The translations under genes and the position numbers were made by a program. This document shows positions 18,906 through 28,667 of a stretch of 64,000 nt of DNA, one piece after another. The notes beneath the pieces were generated by a model. It saw only the letters and a program-made list of their open reading frames with translations, did no database searches and had not been told where the DNA came from. Positions within the stretch are counted from its first letter, which is position 1. Every line of letters starts with the position of its first letter. The stretch spans positions 248,001 through 312,000 of the forward strand of contig NZ_ASWE01000002.1 in NCBI RefSeq assembly GCF_000407505.1, given 5' to 3'. The stretch is from Enterococcus phoeniculicola ATCC BAA-412. Lineage in GTDB: Bacteria; Bacillota; Bacilli; Lactobacillales; Enterococcaceae.

Positions 18906-18965
18906 TGTTTGTTTTTTCAAAATCATTGTGCTACATTGTACATGTATTATTTAGGAGGGGAAAAC

Positions 18966-19865
18966 ATGGCTGAAAAAGAGTGGCCAGAGGAGTTTTATCG
19001 ATACCTTTTAGTTGAAAGAGGATACTCAGAGAAGACACAAGAAGCATACAAAGAAGACCTTGAAAATTTCAAGCTTTTTTTAGAAGAATCAGGGAATGAT
19101 GAGCTGTTGAAAGTTCAGCATCTAGATGTTCGTGTGTATTTAAGTTTCCTGACGGATAAAGGGTATAGTCGAAATTCTATCAGCCGAAAAATTGCCAGTC
19201 TTCGTTCATTCTATCAATACTTATTGAAACAGGAGTTAATTGAGGAGAATCCTTTTTCCTATGTCCATTTGAAAAAGAGCAATCTTCGGTTACCTCGTTT
19301 TTTTTACGAGAAAGAAATGGATGCGTTATTTGAAAGTGTCAAAGGAGACAAACCTTTGGATTTTCGAAATCAAGCATTATTGGAAGTGTTGTATGGTTCG
19401 GGGCTGCGTGTGAGTGAAGCCGTGACAATGCACATTCAAGACATAGATTTTAGTTCTGGCGTATTGCTGGTTCACGGAAAAGGGAATAAGGAACGATATG
19501 TTCCTTTAGGTTCTTTTGCTGCAGATGCTTTACAGGAGTATTTTGAAAAAGGGCGCAATTTTTTGATGAGAAAGTATCAAAAAGAGCATCCTTTTGTTTT
19601 TATTAATCACCACGGGGAACCAATTACAGCTACGGGAATTGAATATGTCTTAAACCAAGTAATTAAAAAAAGTAGTCTGGATAGTGATATTCATCCGCAT
19701 ATGCTTCGCCATACATTTGCTACTCATTTGTTAAATAATGGAGCGGACATGCGAACGGTTCAAGAATTGTTGGGACATGCGAATCTGTCGACAACACAAA
19801 TTTATGCACATGTAACAAAAGAAAGTTTACAAAAAAATTATCGAAGCTTCCATCCGCGTGCATAA
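18966..19865 (+). CDS. xerC: Tyrosine recombinase XerC
   Basis: I chose ATG 18966 with AGGAGGGG directly upstream; the upstream in-frame ATG at 18909 has no RBS. The 299-residue length matches XerC. Catalytic residues are Arg148 (GSGLRVSEA), His245 and Arg248 (HMLRHTF), the GHA box and Tyr280 (IYAHVT). With XerD it resolves chromosome dimers at dif. The operon xerC-hslV-hslU-codY is the conserved Firmicute arrangement, which separates this gene from the two mobile-type integrases in the window. Confidence 0.95.
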   Translation: MAEKEWPEEFYRYLLVERGYSEKTQEAYKEDLENFKLFLEESGNDELLKVQHLDVRVYLSFLTDKGYSRNSISRKIASLRSFYQYLLKQELIEENPFSYVHLKKSNLRLPRFFYEKEMDALFESVKGDKPLDFRNQALLEVLYGSGLRVSEAVTMHIQDIDFSSGVLLVHGKGNKERYVPLGSFAADALQEYFEKGRNFLMRKYQKEHPFVFINHHGEPITATGIEYVLNQVIKKSSLDSDIHPHMLRHTFATHLLNNGADMRTVQELLGHANLSTTQIYAHVTKESLQKNYRSFHPRA

Positions 19866-19909
19866 ATGCATGAAGAGAAAGTGCAGATAAATTCTGGGAG
19901 GAAAAATAG

Positions 19910-20455
19910 ATGGTAGAATCACAGTTTCATTCAACGACGATTTGTGCAGTAGAAAAAAATGGGAAATTTGCTATGGCTGGGGACGGTCAAGTGACGATGG
20001 GCGAATCAGTTGTTATGAAGGGGACGGCACGTAAAGTACGCCGTATTTATAATGATGAAGTAGTTGTTGGTTTTGCTGGAAGCGTAGCAGATGCATTTAC
20101 GCTAGAAGAAAAATTTGAAGGCAAACTAAATGAATATAATGGAAATCTTCAACGTGCAGCAGTAGAGCTTGCGCAAGAATGGCGAACACAGCAATCTATG
20201 CAAAAGCTTGAAGCAATGCTGATTGTAATGAATGAATCAGAGATGTTGCTTGTTTCAGGAACAGGCGAAGTTATCACGCCTGATGATGGGATATTGGCCA
20301 TTGGCTCTGGCGGAAATTTTGCGTTATCTGCTGCTCGAGCAATGAAACAATATGGCGGCGACCTCTCAGCTAAGGAAATAGCGGAAAATGCGCTAAATAT
20401 TGCCGCTGATATTTGTATATTTACCAATCACAATATTATTGTAGAAGAATTGTAA
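19910..20455 (+). CDS. hslV: ATP-dependent protease subunit HslV (ClpQ)
   Basis: A 181-residue proteasome-like peptidase forming a barrel with HslU. The sequence [20 protein letters not shown] aligns with the N-terminal catalytic threonine region of E. coli HslV. Here it is preceded by eight residues (MVESQFHS), as in B. subtilis CodW-type proteins, so N-terminal processing or an alternative nucleophile is implied. [11 protein letters not shown] is a family motif. It is 14 bases upstream of hslU. Confidence 0.95.
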   Translation: MVESQFHSTTICAVEKNGKFAMAGDGQVTMGESVVMKGTARKVRRIYNDEVVVGFAGSVADAFTLEEKFEGKLNEYNGNLQRAAVELAQEWRTQQSMQKLEAMLIVMNESEMLLVSGTGEVITPDDGILAIGSGGNFALSAARAMKQYGGDLSAKEIAENALNIAADICIFTNHNIIVEEL

Positions 20456-20469
20456 AAGAGGGATTTTAG

Positions 20470-21867
20470 ATGAATGAATTAAATAAAACACCAAAAGAAA
20501 TTGTTTCTGAGCTGGATGCATATATTATTGGACAACAGGCAGCAAAAAAATCTGTTGCGGTTGCTCTTCGTAATCGTTATCGACGTTTACAGCTTGATGA
20601 AAAAATGCAGCAAGATATTACACCAAAGAACATGTTGATGATTGGACCAACTGGAGTTGGAAAGACAGAAATCGCTCGTCGATTAGCAAAAATTGTCAAT
20701 GCTCCTTTTGTGAAAGTTGAAGCAACAAAGTTTACTGAAGTTGGTTATGTAGGTCGCGATGTTGAGTCGATGGTTCGAGACTTAGTAGAAAATGCAATTC
20801 AAATTGTAGAAAAACAGCAGTACAGCAAAGTGTATAGCCAAGCCGTAAAAAAAGCGAATCAGCGACTAGTAAAAGTATTGGTGCCAGGAATTAAAAAAGA
20901 GCAAAAACAAAGTGGAAATCAGTTTGAGCAAATGATGAACATGTTTAATGCTGCACAGCAACCACAGGAACCTCAAGAAGAGGTAACAGAAGAAATCAGA
21001 GTAAATAGAAAAACTATTTTAGAACAGTTGGAAAAAGGTATTTTAGATAGCCGTGAAGTGACTATCGAAATTGAAGAACCAAAGAAGGCTGCACCTTCGA
21101 TGAACAACGGTTTGGAGCAGATGGGAATTGATTTAAATGAAACATTAGGTGCTTTATCCCCTAAAAAGAAAGTGGAACGAACTGTAACAGTGAAAGAAGC
21201 AAGAGAGCTGTTAATCCAAGAAGAGTCATCTAAATTAGTAAATGATGCAGATATTCATAGTGAAGCGATTCGCTTAGCAGAATCTAGCGGGATTATTTTT
21301 ATTGATGAAATTGATAAAATTACCTCAAAATCTCAACAGTCAGGAGAAGTTTCCCGAGAAGGTGTTCAAAGAGATATCTTACCGATAGTAGAAGGCTCGC
21401 AAGTAAATACGAAATATGGAGCAATTCAAACCGATCACATTTTGTTTATTGCATCTGGCGCATTCCATTTGTCAAAACCAAGCGATTTAATTCCAGAACT
21501 TCAGGGACGATTCCCGATTCGAGTGGAATTAGATGACTTGACAGCAGAAGATTTTGTAAAGATTTTGACTGAACCTAATAATGCGTTGGTTAAACAGTAT
21601 ATTGCTTTGATTGGTACAGAAAATGTTTCTGTAACCTTCACGATAGAAGCGATTGAACGGATTGCAAATATTGCGTTTGATGTGAATAGAGATACCGATA
21701 ATATTGGTGCAAGACGTTTACACACAATTCTTGAAAAGCTATTAGAAGATTTGTTGTTTGAAGCACCAGAAATGCAAATGGGGGATATTACAATTACAGA
21801 AAGCTATGTGAATGATAAACTCGCATCTATTGCTCAAAATGAGGATCTAAGTCGTTACATTTTATAA
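20470..21867 (+). CDS. hslU: ATP-dependent unfoldase HslU (ClpY)
   Basis: A 465-residue AAA+ unfoldase feeding HslV. Walker A GPTGVGKT is at 59-66, the pore motif region [12 protein letters not shown] follows, and Walker B is in [11 protein letters not shown]. The variable intermediate domain at about 120-230 is glutamine- and glutamate-rich. The sensor-2 region is [19 protein letters not shown]. The C-terminal DLSRYIL matches the tail that docks into HslV. Confidence 0.97.
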   Translation: MNELNKTPKEIVSELDAYIIGQQAAKKSVAVALRNRYRRLQLDEKMQQDITPKNMLMIGPTGVGKTEIARRLAKIVNAPFVKVEATKFTEVGYVGRDVESMVRDLVENAIQIVEKQQYSKVYSQAVKKANQRLVKVLVPGIKKEQKQSGNQFEQMMNMFNAAQQPQEPQEEVTEEIRVNRKTILEQLEKGILDSREVTIEIEEPKKAAPSMNNGLEQMGIDLNETLGALSPKKKVERTVTVKEARELLIQEESSKLVNDADIHSEAIRLAESSGIIFIDEIDKITSKSQQSGEVSREGVQRDILPIVEGSQVNTKYGAIQTDHILFIASGAFHLSKPSDLIPELQGRFPIRVELDDLTAEDFVKILTEPNNALVKQYIALIGTENVSVTFTIEAIERIANIAFDVNRDTDNIGARRLHTILEKLLEDLLFEAPEMQMGDITITESYVNDKLASIAQNEDLSRYIL

Positions 21868-21885
21868 GATAATGGAGGAGTAAAA

Positions 21886-22677
21886 ATGAGTACCTTACTG
21901 GAAAAAACGCGTAAAATAAATAAATTATTGCAGCAAAAAAATACGTTTGATATGCAAGCAGATCTTCCTTATGATAAGATGGCCATGATTTTAGGAGATA
22001 TTCTAGATAGTAATGCATATATCATTAGCGGTGAGGGTGTTTTGTTAGGGTATAATGAAAAACATGATGTGAATAATGAACGTGTAAAAAGTATGTTTAT
22101 AGAAAAACAGTTTCCTGAATCTTACACAGATGCAGTGGATCAACTGATACGCACGGAGTCTAATATTCCAATCGCCAGTGACTTGACTGCCTTTCCAATA
22201 GAATCGAGAGAAAAATTTCCATTTGGGTTAACGACAGTTGTTCCAATTTTTGGTGCTGGTGAACGTTTAGGAACGATCATTTTAGCGAGAATAGAGCAGT
22301 CATTTAGTGAAGATGATCTTGTTTTAGCCGAATACGGTGCTACAGTAGTTGGAATGCAAATTTTATATCAGCAATCTCGAAATATTGAAGCAGATGTAAG
22401 AAGCACGACAGCTGTTCAAATGGCAATAAATACACTATCTTATAGTGAGTTAAAAGCAGTTCAAGCCATATTTCAAGCGTTGAATGGAGACGAAGGGCGG
22501 TTGACTGCTTCAAATATTGCTGACGAGATTGGAATTACGCGCTCAGTCATTGTAAATGCTCTTAGAAAATTAGAATCGGCAGGGATTATTGAGTCACGTT
22601 CTCTTGGAATGAAGGGAACCTATCTGAAGGTTTTAAATAAACGATTTAAAGAAGAGCTTGCAAAGCACAATTACTAG
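21886..22677 (+). CDS. codY: GTP- and branched-chain amino acid-sensing repressor CodY
   Basis: A 263-residue CodY. The N-terminal GAF domain binds branched-chain amino acids (MSTLLEKTRKINKLLQQ, PFGLTTVVPIFGAGERLG). The near-invariant C-terminal winged HTH reads ASNIADEIGITRSVIVNALRK then LESAGIIESRSLGMKGTY. It represses amino-acid uptake and biosynthesis genes during nutrient sufficiency. It is the last gene of the xerC-hslVU-codY operon, 18 bases after hslU. Confidence 0.98.
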   Translation: MSTLLEKTRKINKLLQQKNTFDMQADLPYDKMAMILGDILDSNAYIISGEGVLLGYNEKHDVNNERVKSMFIEKQFPESYTDAVDQLIRTESNIPIASDLTAFPIESREKFPFGLTTVVPIFGAGERLGTIILARIEQSFSEDDLVLAEYGATVVGMQILYQQSRNIEADVRSTTAVQMAINTLSYSELKAVQAIFQALNGDEGRLTASNIADEIGITRSVIVNALRKLESAGIIESRSLGMKGTYLKVLNKRFKEELAKHNY

Positions 22678-22689
22678 GAGGGGCAAACA

Positions 22690-23565
22690 ATGACAGTTAT
22701 TATTCAAAATGATCAATTAGTCGCAACGATTGCTGAAACAGGTGCTGAGTTAATCAGCCTTAAGTCTAAAGATACAAATATCGAATATATATGGCAAGGC
22801 AATCCCGAGTTCTGGGGAAGACATGCGCCTGTTTTATTTCCATTTGTGGGCAAATTAAAAGAGAATCAATATCAATACCAAGGAGAAACCTATTCTATGG
22901 CACAGCATGGATTTGCAAGAGATATGGATTTCACTGTTATTAAAAAGGGTGAAGAATCTGTTAGCTTATCACTAAAAAGCACAGAAGAAACAAAGAAAAA
23001 TTATCCATTTGATTTTGAATTAATCATTACTTACGAATTAGGTGGAGAAGGAATAACCACTTTATATCAAGTAGAAAATACTGGGAAAGAGGAAATGTTT
23101 TTTGCAGTAGGTGGTCATCCTGCATTTAATGTTCCTCTAGAAGAAGGTTTAACTTTTGAGGATTATTATATGGCTTTTTCACCGAAAAAATCTCGGCTGA
23201 GACTACCGCTAAACGGTCCTTATATTGATTTGGATCAGCGAACATTAGGACAAACGAATACAAATTTAGCTTTGAATCGTGAAATGTTTGAAACAGATGC
23301 ACTGATTTTTGAGACCAAAGGATTGAATGCATTTTCTATTCGTAGTGAAAAATCATGCCATAGTGTGACTCTGAGTTATAATGATATGCCATATGTTGGT
23401 ATATGGTCCCCTTATCCAAAAGAAGCACCATTTGTTTGTATCGAACCGTGGTGTGGGATAGCTGACACGTTGAATGCTTCTGGGAACTTAATTGAAAAAT
23501 ACGGAATTAATCAGTTAGCTGCAAATGAATTGTTCAAAACTAAGTATTCAATCACGGTGAAATAA
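22690..23565 (+). CDS. Aldose 1-epimerase family protein (LacX-like)
   Basis: A 291-residue galactose-mutarotase-fold protein. Motifs are NIEYIWQGNPEFWGRHAPVLFPFVG, the catalytic-type His in AQHGFARD, VGGHPAFNVPL, and CIEPWCGIADT with the conserved glutamate. LacX-type members are thought to interconvert sugar anomers; the substrate is uncertain. It starts 12 bases after codY with RBS AGGAGGGG and may be co-transcribed. A strong terminator follows. Confidence 0.88.
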   Translation: MTVIIQNDQLVATIAETGAELISLKSKDTNIEYIWQGNPEFWGRHAPVLFPFVGKLKENQYQYQGETYSMAQHGFARDMDFTVIKKGEESVSLSLKSTEETKKNYPFDFELIITYELGGEGITTLYQVENTGKEEMFFAVGGHPAFNVPLEEGLTFEDYYMAFSPKKSRLRLPLNGPYIDLDQRTLGQTNTNLALNREMFETDALIFETKGLNAFSIRSEKSCHSVTLSYNDMPYVGIWSPYPKEAPFVCIEPWCGIADTLNASGNLIEKYGINQLAANELFKTKYSITVK

Positions 23566-23573
23566 AAGAAAAT

Positions 23574-23613
23574 AAAGAGGAATCTACCGCTATTTCGCGG
23601 TAGATTCCTCTTT
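23574..23613. terminator. Strong terminator after the epimerase gene
   Basis: A perfect 17-bp stem, 23574-23590 with 23597-23613, has a 6-base loop and a T-rich tail. It separates the codY operon from the surface protein gene. Confidence 0.88.
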
Positions 23614-23802
23614 GTATTTTCATATTTATCATATTATAAAAACAGTGGTTTTTTTATTTGATTATTTTTAAGTTCATATCATTTTATTTATGATAGAGAG
23701 TATCCTATACTCATAGTAGAAAGCGCGTTTTCTTATTTTTATTGTGTAGCTACACTGCTCGTTTGAAGAATAAATATTAATTTCTTTTTGAGGAGGAGAA
23801 TA

Positions 23803-26679
23803 ATGAGAAAGCAAGACTATAGGAGGCTTATGAATGTTAAGCGCTCTCACAAAAAAACGCATCGAGCGTTACTGGTGACCGTTGCATTGTCTTCAGGGAT
23901 GTTGTTGGCTGAACCTGTTATTTCTTATGTTTCTAATCAGTCATTTGGGGTCGTCGCACATGCAGCTGTTATCTCAGGAGAAGTATTGACGAATCTTTCT
24001 CTTAGTAACAGTAGTGGAACATCAACTACCAGTCCGTTTATAACTGATGGTAGTACAAGAAATGTAGATTTTACTATTTCCGGTAATGAGCTTGTAGGTG
24101 CCTCAGCAGTGCTGAATGGTCGTCAAGCAGCTGTTTTAACTATTCCTAGTGATTTAGTTGGGTTAGTGAATCCAGCTGGGAATGCATCAATTGATACAAG
24201 TATCACTTTGCGATTGAATGAAATTGGACTACTCCAGGAAGTTATAACAACTACAGATAATTTGGTGGATTTTTTAGCAACAACTTTGGAAGATGTTGTG
24301 GGAAATGTTACTGGAGTAACGGTTAATGTTGCAGCTGTAAATGAGCAACTTGCACTCTTAAAAAATCTATCGAATTTTGGTCAAGCTCAATTTTCTGCAC
24401 CTCAAGTATTAACGACAGATGGAAAACATATTTACGCGGTAATGGATGATGGATTAGGCCAAGTAGTTGCTCAAGATGTGACGACAATTCTAACAGATTT
24501 ACAAAAAGCAGTTACAGAGCTAAAAGCTACAGGTAGTAATATCATCACTAATGGATTGGCGAACACAGTAAACTTAGCACTTGCACCAGTTAAGTTAACC
24601 GTGAATACAGCAATTGAAGCTGCGAAGGCAGCCACAGGGGTAGGCGGCTTGCTGATTACTCAAATTGCTGATGCGGCAGTACTAGGAGATACTCAAGTTA
24701 CTCTACCTACAACGATCAAAGACCCAGATCTTTCTCCGTCGAACAAGAACAATACCCGTGCTCTTTCAGCGGTTGAAGAGCAATTTTCGGGAACCGTTGT
24801 AAAAGACAGTCTGATCAATCTTTCTATTTTTTCAGAAGCAGATGGTCGGACATCCATTTGGTATGCCGCACAAGTAACTTTGGTTGCCCCTACTGTTAAT
24901 GTTGAAGGCGATTCTGTTGAAGGCTATACAGTAACTGGTGTTGCTGATCCAAATGTAACGGTGGATATATATGATAGTGATAATGTACTTGTTGGTACAG
25001 GCACAACGGATGAGTTAGGGAATTATACGATTGTGTTAGCGCCAGGAGTTGTTTCTCCTCAAGAAGAAATTAAAGCGAATACGAAAGATACACAAGGCAA
25101 TGTCAGTCCAGATACAACGGCAATCATACCGGATGATCCAGAAGCCGATGCTGATGCGGATGCCGACGCGGATGCCGATGCTGACGCCGATGCTGACGCT
25201 GACGCAGATGCCGATGCTGACGCAGATGCCGATGCTGACGCAGATGCTGATGCTGATGCGGATGCCGATGCTGACGCCGATGCCGACGCTGATGCTGACG
25301 CGGACGCGGATGCCGATGCCGATGCTGACGCGGATGCCGATGCTGACGCGGATGCCGATGCTGACGCGGATGCCGATGCTGACGCTGATGCTGATGCTGA
25401 CGCGGATGCTGATGCCGACGCTGATGCCGACGCCGACGCGGATGCTGACGCGGATGCCGATGCCGATGCTGATGCCGACGCCGATGCCGATGCTGACGCC
25501 GATGCCGACGCCGATGCCGACGCGGATGCTGATGCTGACGCGGATGCTGACGCGGATGCCGACGCCGATGCCGACGCTGATGCTGATGCCGACGCGGATG
25601 CTGACGCCGATGCCGACGCCGATGCCGATGCCGACGCCGATGCCGACGCCGATGCCGATGCTGACGCCGATGCCGACGCGGATGCTGACGCAGATGCCGA
25701 TGCTGATGCCGACGCAGATGCCGACGCAGATGCCGACGCAGATGCCGACGCCGATGCCGATGCTGACGCCGATGCGGATGCCGATGCCGATGCTGATGCC
25801 GACGCGGATGCCGATGCCGATGCCGACGCGGATGCTGACGCTGACGCCGATGCCGACGCCGATGCGGATGCCGACGCCGATGCCGATGCGGATGCCGATG
25901 CCGATGCTGACGCCGATGCTGACGCGGATGCCGATGCCGATGCCGATGCTGATGCTGACGCTGACGCCGATGCCGACGCCGATGCCGACGCCGACGCTGA
26001 TGCTGATGCCGACGCCGATGCTGACGCGGATGCCGACGCGGATGCCGACGCTGATGCTGATGCCGACGCGGATGCTGATGCCGATGCCGACGCCGATGCT
26101 GACGCCGATGCTGATGCTGATGCCGACGCTGATGCTGACGCCGATGCGGATGCTGACGCTGACGCCGATGCCGACGCCGACGCGGATGCGGATGCTGACG
26201 CTGACGCAGACGCCGATGCGGATGCTGATGCGGATGCTGACGCGGATGCCGACGCTGACGCGGATGCTGATGCCGACGCCGACGCAGACGCCGATGCGGA
26301 TGCTGATGCCGATGCCGACGCTGATGCTGATGCTGATGCTGACGCAGATGCCGATGCCGACGCTGATGCTGATGCTGATGCTGACGCAGATGCCGATGCG
26401 GATGCTGACACTGATGCGGATGCTGATGCGGATGCCGACGCTGACGCGGATGCGGATGCTGATGCGGATGCCGATGCTGATTCTGACGGCAAACACCCAA
26501 TTACTTTACCAAATGGTGGACACAAAGGTTCTGGAGGCGGATCATCTCTTATGTTAGGGGGAAAACCTCTACCAAAAACGAATGACACCGTTTCAAGTGA
26601 ATTGCCAGTAGCTGGTGCCTTGTTAGTGGGTCTGTCTAGCTTAGGATTGTGGATTCGTCGAAAATTTAAACGCGACTAA
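23803..26679 (+). CDS. Sortase-anchored surface protein with a giant Ala-Asp dipeptide repeat
   Basis: I chose ATG 23803 after AGGAGGAGA; TTG 23788 lies upstream of that RBS. The 958-residue product has a long basic signal peptide (membrane segment at about 22-42, cleavage near VVAHAA). A beta-rich adhesin-like domain spans about 55-360. A bacterial Ig-like domain follows at about 370-440 (GVADPNVTVDIYDSDNVLVG). Residues 448-893 are an uninterrupted Ala-Asp tract, with one Thr for Ala. A Gly/Ser-rich wall spacer, the sorting motif LPKTN at 923-927, a hydrophobic helix and RRKFKRD end the protein. The acidic tract should form an extended stalk, like Ser-Asp stalks of staphylococcal adhesins. 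Ligand unknown. Confidence 0.88.
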   Translation: MRKQDYRRLMNVKRSHKKTHRALLVTVALSSGMLLAEPVISYVSNQSFGVVAHAAVISGEVLTNLSLSNSSGTSTTSPFITDGSTRNVDFTISGNELVGASAVLNGRQAAVLTIPSDLVGLVNPAGNASIDTSITLRLNEIGLLQEVITTTDNLVDFLATTLEDVVGNVTGVTVNVAAVNEQLALLKNLSNFGQAQFSAPQVLTTDGKHIYAVMDDGLGQVVAQDVTTILTDLQKAVTELKATGSNIITNGLANTVNLALAPVKLTVNTAIEAAKAATGVGGLLITQIADAAVLGDTQVTLPTTIKDPDLSPSNKNNTRALSAVEEQFSGTVVKDSLINLSIFSEADGRTSIWYAAQVTLVAPTVNVEGDSVEGYTVTGVADPNVTVDIYDSDNVLVGTGTTDELGNYTIVLAPGVVSPQEEIKANTKDTQGNVSPDTTAIIPDDPEADADADADADADADADADADADADADADADADADADADADADADADADADADADADADADADADADADADADADADADADADADADADADADADADADADADADADADADADADADADADADADADADADADADADADADADADADADADADADADADADADADADADADADADADADADADADADADADADADADADADADADADADADADADADADADADADADADADADADADADADADADADADADADADADADADADADADADADADADADADADADADADADADADADADADADADADADADADADADADADADADADADADADADADADADADADADADADADADADADADADADADADADADADADADADADADADADADADADADADADADADADADADADADADADADADADTDADADADADADADADADADADADSDGKHPITLPNGGHKGSGGGSSLMLGGKPLPKTNDTVSSELPVAGALLVGLSSLGLWIRRKFKRD
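25144..26481 (+). repeat. GC-rich hexanucleotide tandem repeat encoding (Ala-Asp)223
   Basis: There are 223 tandem copies of a GCN-GAY unit, 1338 bases in all, with third positions freely varied. The only non-synonymous change is ACT (Thr) at 26410-26412. Longer internal periods occur, for example an 18-base unit repeated near 25327-25390. The tract is strikingly GC-rich against its AT-rich surroundings and is a candidate for length variation by slippage. Confidence 0.95.
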
Positions 26680-26685
26680 TATTAT

Positions 26686-26713
26686 AAAAGGGGAGGGGAT
26701 TCCCTCTCCTTTT
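26686..26713 (+). terminator. Terminator after the Ala-Asp surface protein
   Basis: AAAAGGGGAGGG (26686-26697) pairs with CCCTCTCCTTTT (26702-26713) through one G-T wobble. It lies just before the next operon. Confidence 0.8.
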
Positions 26714-26733
26714 ATTGAAATGAGGGACTAAGA

Positions 26734-28425
26734 ATGGAACGAACAGCGCATGAGCTCATCTCACAATTAAAAGAGAAATTCATTGACTTAACCATTGAAC
26801 ATACGCAAATCATTTTTGTTATTAGCGTTGGGAATCTTCAACAACGAGTATCTGTAACAGAATATTATTGTAAAAATCAAGCAGAAGCAGTTAAAAAATT
26901 AACTAGATTTTTAGATAAATTGAAGACGTTTCCTCTTTTTTTTCGAATAGATATTCTTACTGATGAAGAAAAATTCTCGTACATCGAAATGAATGAACGA
27001 CTACAAGCGATAAAAAGAAATAATTATTACGAGTTTGGCATACGAGTAGAGGGAAGAAAGAGACGACTATTTTTAAAAGAAGAGCTGATGGGAAACGCAC
27101 TATTAAAGCCTGATAACAAACATAGAGTAGGATACAATCTTCCAAATCTTTCTTGGAATGATCAAAATGTCCGTGGATATGTGAATAGGAAATACAAAGT
27201 CATCGAGCCGTCTATTCGTTACTTTGAACAAGCAGATTTTTATCAATTTAAGACGGTTGGATTTTTTTTCTATGAGAATTCTTTAATGGATTTAAATGAA
27301 TTGGGAAATGGCAATGAACTACGTAAAATCGATGAAGACCAGTGGGGAAAAACGATTGATGAAGTGATTGTTCAAGGGAAAAGTTATTTGGAAAATCAAC
27401 TGAAGGAAACCGGAAAGTTTTACTATGGTTATTTTCCTTGTTATCAACAATTGATTACAGGTTATAATTCTGTCAGACATTTTTCTAGTCTGTATGCTCT
27501 AAGCGAATCAATGGATTATATTGGGGACAAAAAAGGGCAGGAAAAAGTGAAACTTGGCTTAAGATGGGGATTGAATAATCTGGGAAAATGGATTGGAGAT
27601 TTCTTCGTTATCCAGGATGGCGCTGGTGATTCAATAGAGTGTAAGCTAGGGGCACAAGCAACTGCTATTCTGGCTCTTTCAAAATATACTGAAATCACTA
27701 AGGATAGAGCGTTTTTACCTCTTATGAATCAGCTAGTGAGAACCGTCCAGAATAAGTTTTTTTCAGAAGATGGTTCACCTATTCATGTATTAGATAAACA
27801 GCTGGATAGGAAAGAAAAATTCCGGATTATTTATTATGATGGAGAGCTGGTCTTCAGTTTACTGCGTGCGTATCAGGTAACAAAGATTGATGACTATCTG
27901 CAGCTAGCCAAGCGTTTGATGGATTATTTTGTTTTGAACCGCTATGAAAAGTATCATGACCATTGGCTCAGTTACGCGACAAATGAGATGGTAAAATACG
28001 ATCAGGATGCACGCTATTTTACATTTGGTTTAGCTAATGTATTAAATAATTTATCCTTTATAGAGCAAAGAGATACTGCTTATCCCACGATGTTAGAACT
28101 ACTAGATGCTGCAGTTGAAATGATGCAAAGTATTGAGAAATTAGGGAAACAAATGGAGCTGTTTGATTCTCTACAGAGTTTTCAAGAAACAAAAGAAAGA
28201 ATTGAATCTGTTATGACCAAACGAGCGCGACATGAGGTTCAGACAGGTGTAATGTTTCCTGAGTTTGCAGCCTTTTTTAAAGAACCCCAAACGATTCTAA
28301 ATGGATTTTACACGCGACATGATCGTTTCAGGATGCGTATTGATGATGCAGAGCATTTTTTATCAGGGCTCATTCATTATCAATTAGTTAACCAATCTAA
28401 GGAGATGATGAGAGATGTTTCTTAG
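26734..28425 (+). CDS. Unassigned protein with alpha/alpha-toroid-like C-terminal region
   Basis: A 563-residue protein starting ATG 26734 with no signal peptide. Residues about 1-200 are mixed alpha/beta. From about 215 it is helical, with repeated hairpin-like segments (YNSVRHFSSLYALSESMDYIG, GAQATAILALSKYTEIT, YYDGELVFSLLRAYQVT, YFTFGLANVLNNLSF) resembling six-hairpin (alpha/alpha)6 folds of glycan-active enzymes or epimerases. It overlaps the next gene by 11 bases. That gene is a small membrane protein followed by a MurF-like ligase, so the three products probably act together at the membrane, perhaps on a cell-wall polymer. No specific family is recognised. Confidence 0.6.
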   Translation: MERTAHELISQLKEKFIDLTIEHTQIIFVISVGNLQQRVSVTEYYCKNQAEAVKKLTRFLDKLKTFPLFFRIDILTDEEKFSYIEMNERLQAIKRNNYYEFGIRVEGRKRRLFLKEELMGNALLKPDNKHRVGYNLPNLSWNDQNVRGYVNRKYKVIEPSIRYFEQADFYQFKTVGFFFYENSLMDLNELGNGNELRKIDEDQWGKTIDEVIVQGKSYLENQLKETGKFYYGYFPCYQQLITGYNSVRHFSSLYALSESMDYIGDKKGQEKVKLGLRWGLNNLGKWIGDFFVIQDGAGDSIECKLGAQATAILALSKYTEITKDRAFLPLMNQLVRTVQNKFFSEDGSPIHVLDKQLDRKEKFRIIYYDGELVFSLLRAYQVTKIDDYLQLAKRLMDYFVLNRYEKYHDHWLSYATNEMVKYDQDARYFTFGLANVLNNLSFIEQRDTAYPTMLELLDAAVEMMQSIEKLGKQMELFDSLQSFQETKERIESVMTKRARHEVQTGVMFPEFAAFFKEPQTILNGFYTRHDRFRMRIDDAEHFLSGLIHYQLVNQSKEMMRDVS

Positions 28426-28666
28426 AAGTACGGGAAGCTGGATACGTTTTTTCTTTTTCATTTGTATAGGAATTTCCTATATCGTGTTACGAAAAACGCA
28501 CAGAAAGAAATACGAAAAACAGGAAGATGAGAACTTATCCAATTATTCAAAAAATGAAGAGGGGTTGTATCCTTGGGAAGTAGATACGGATGACTCCCCA
28601 GAAAAAATCCCCACAGATGCGGTTCGATTTGTAAATAATCATCGGCCAAAGAGGGGGCGCTGGTAA
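28415..28666 (+). CDS. Small single-pass membrane protein in the MurF-like operon
   Basis: An 83-residue protein whose ATG lies inside the preceding gene (11-base overlap), with GGAGATGATGAG as RBS. One membrane helix is at about residues 9-26 (WIRFFFFICIGISYIVL), followed by a charged cytoplasmic-type tail with the segment EEGLYPWEVDTDDSPEKIP. It ends one base before the Mur-ligase start. It could tether the two flanking soluble proteins to the membrane. No family was recognised. Confidence 0.65.
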   Translation: MFLRSTGSWIRFFFFICIGISYIVLRKTHRKKYEKQEDENLSNYSKNEEGLYPWEVDTDDSPEKIPTDAVRFVNNHRPKRGRW

Positions 28667-28667
28667 A

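Noticed and set aside
25036-26588. Long open frames on both strands across the Ala-Asp tract (Ser-Ala, Ile-Gly/Ser, Met-Pro/Leu and Arg/His-rich products)
   Set aside because: They are by-products of a hexamer repeat that contains no stop in most frames. Only the frame with a signal peptide, Ig-like domain and sorting signal is credible.
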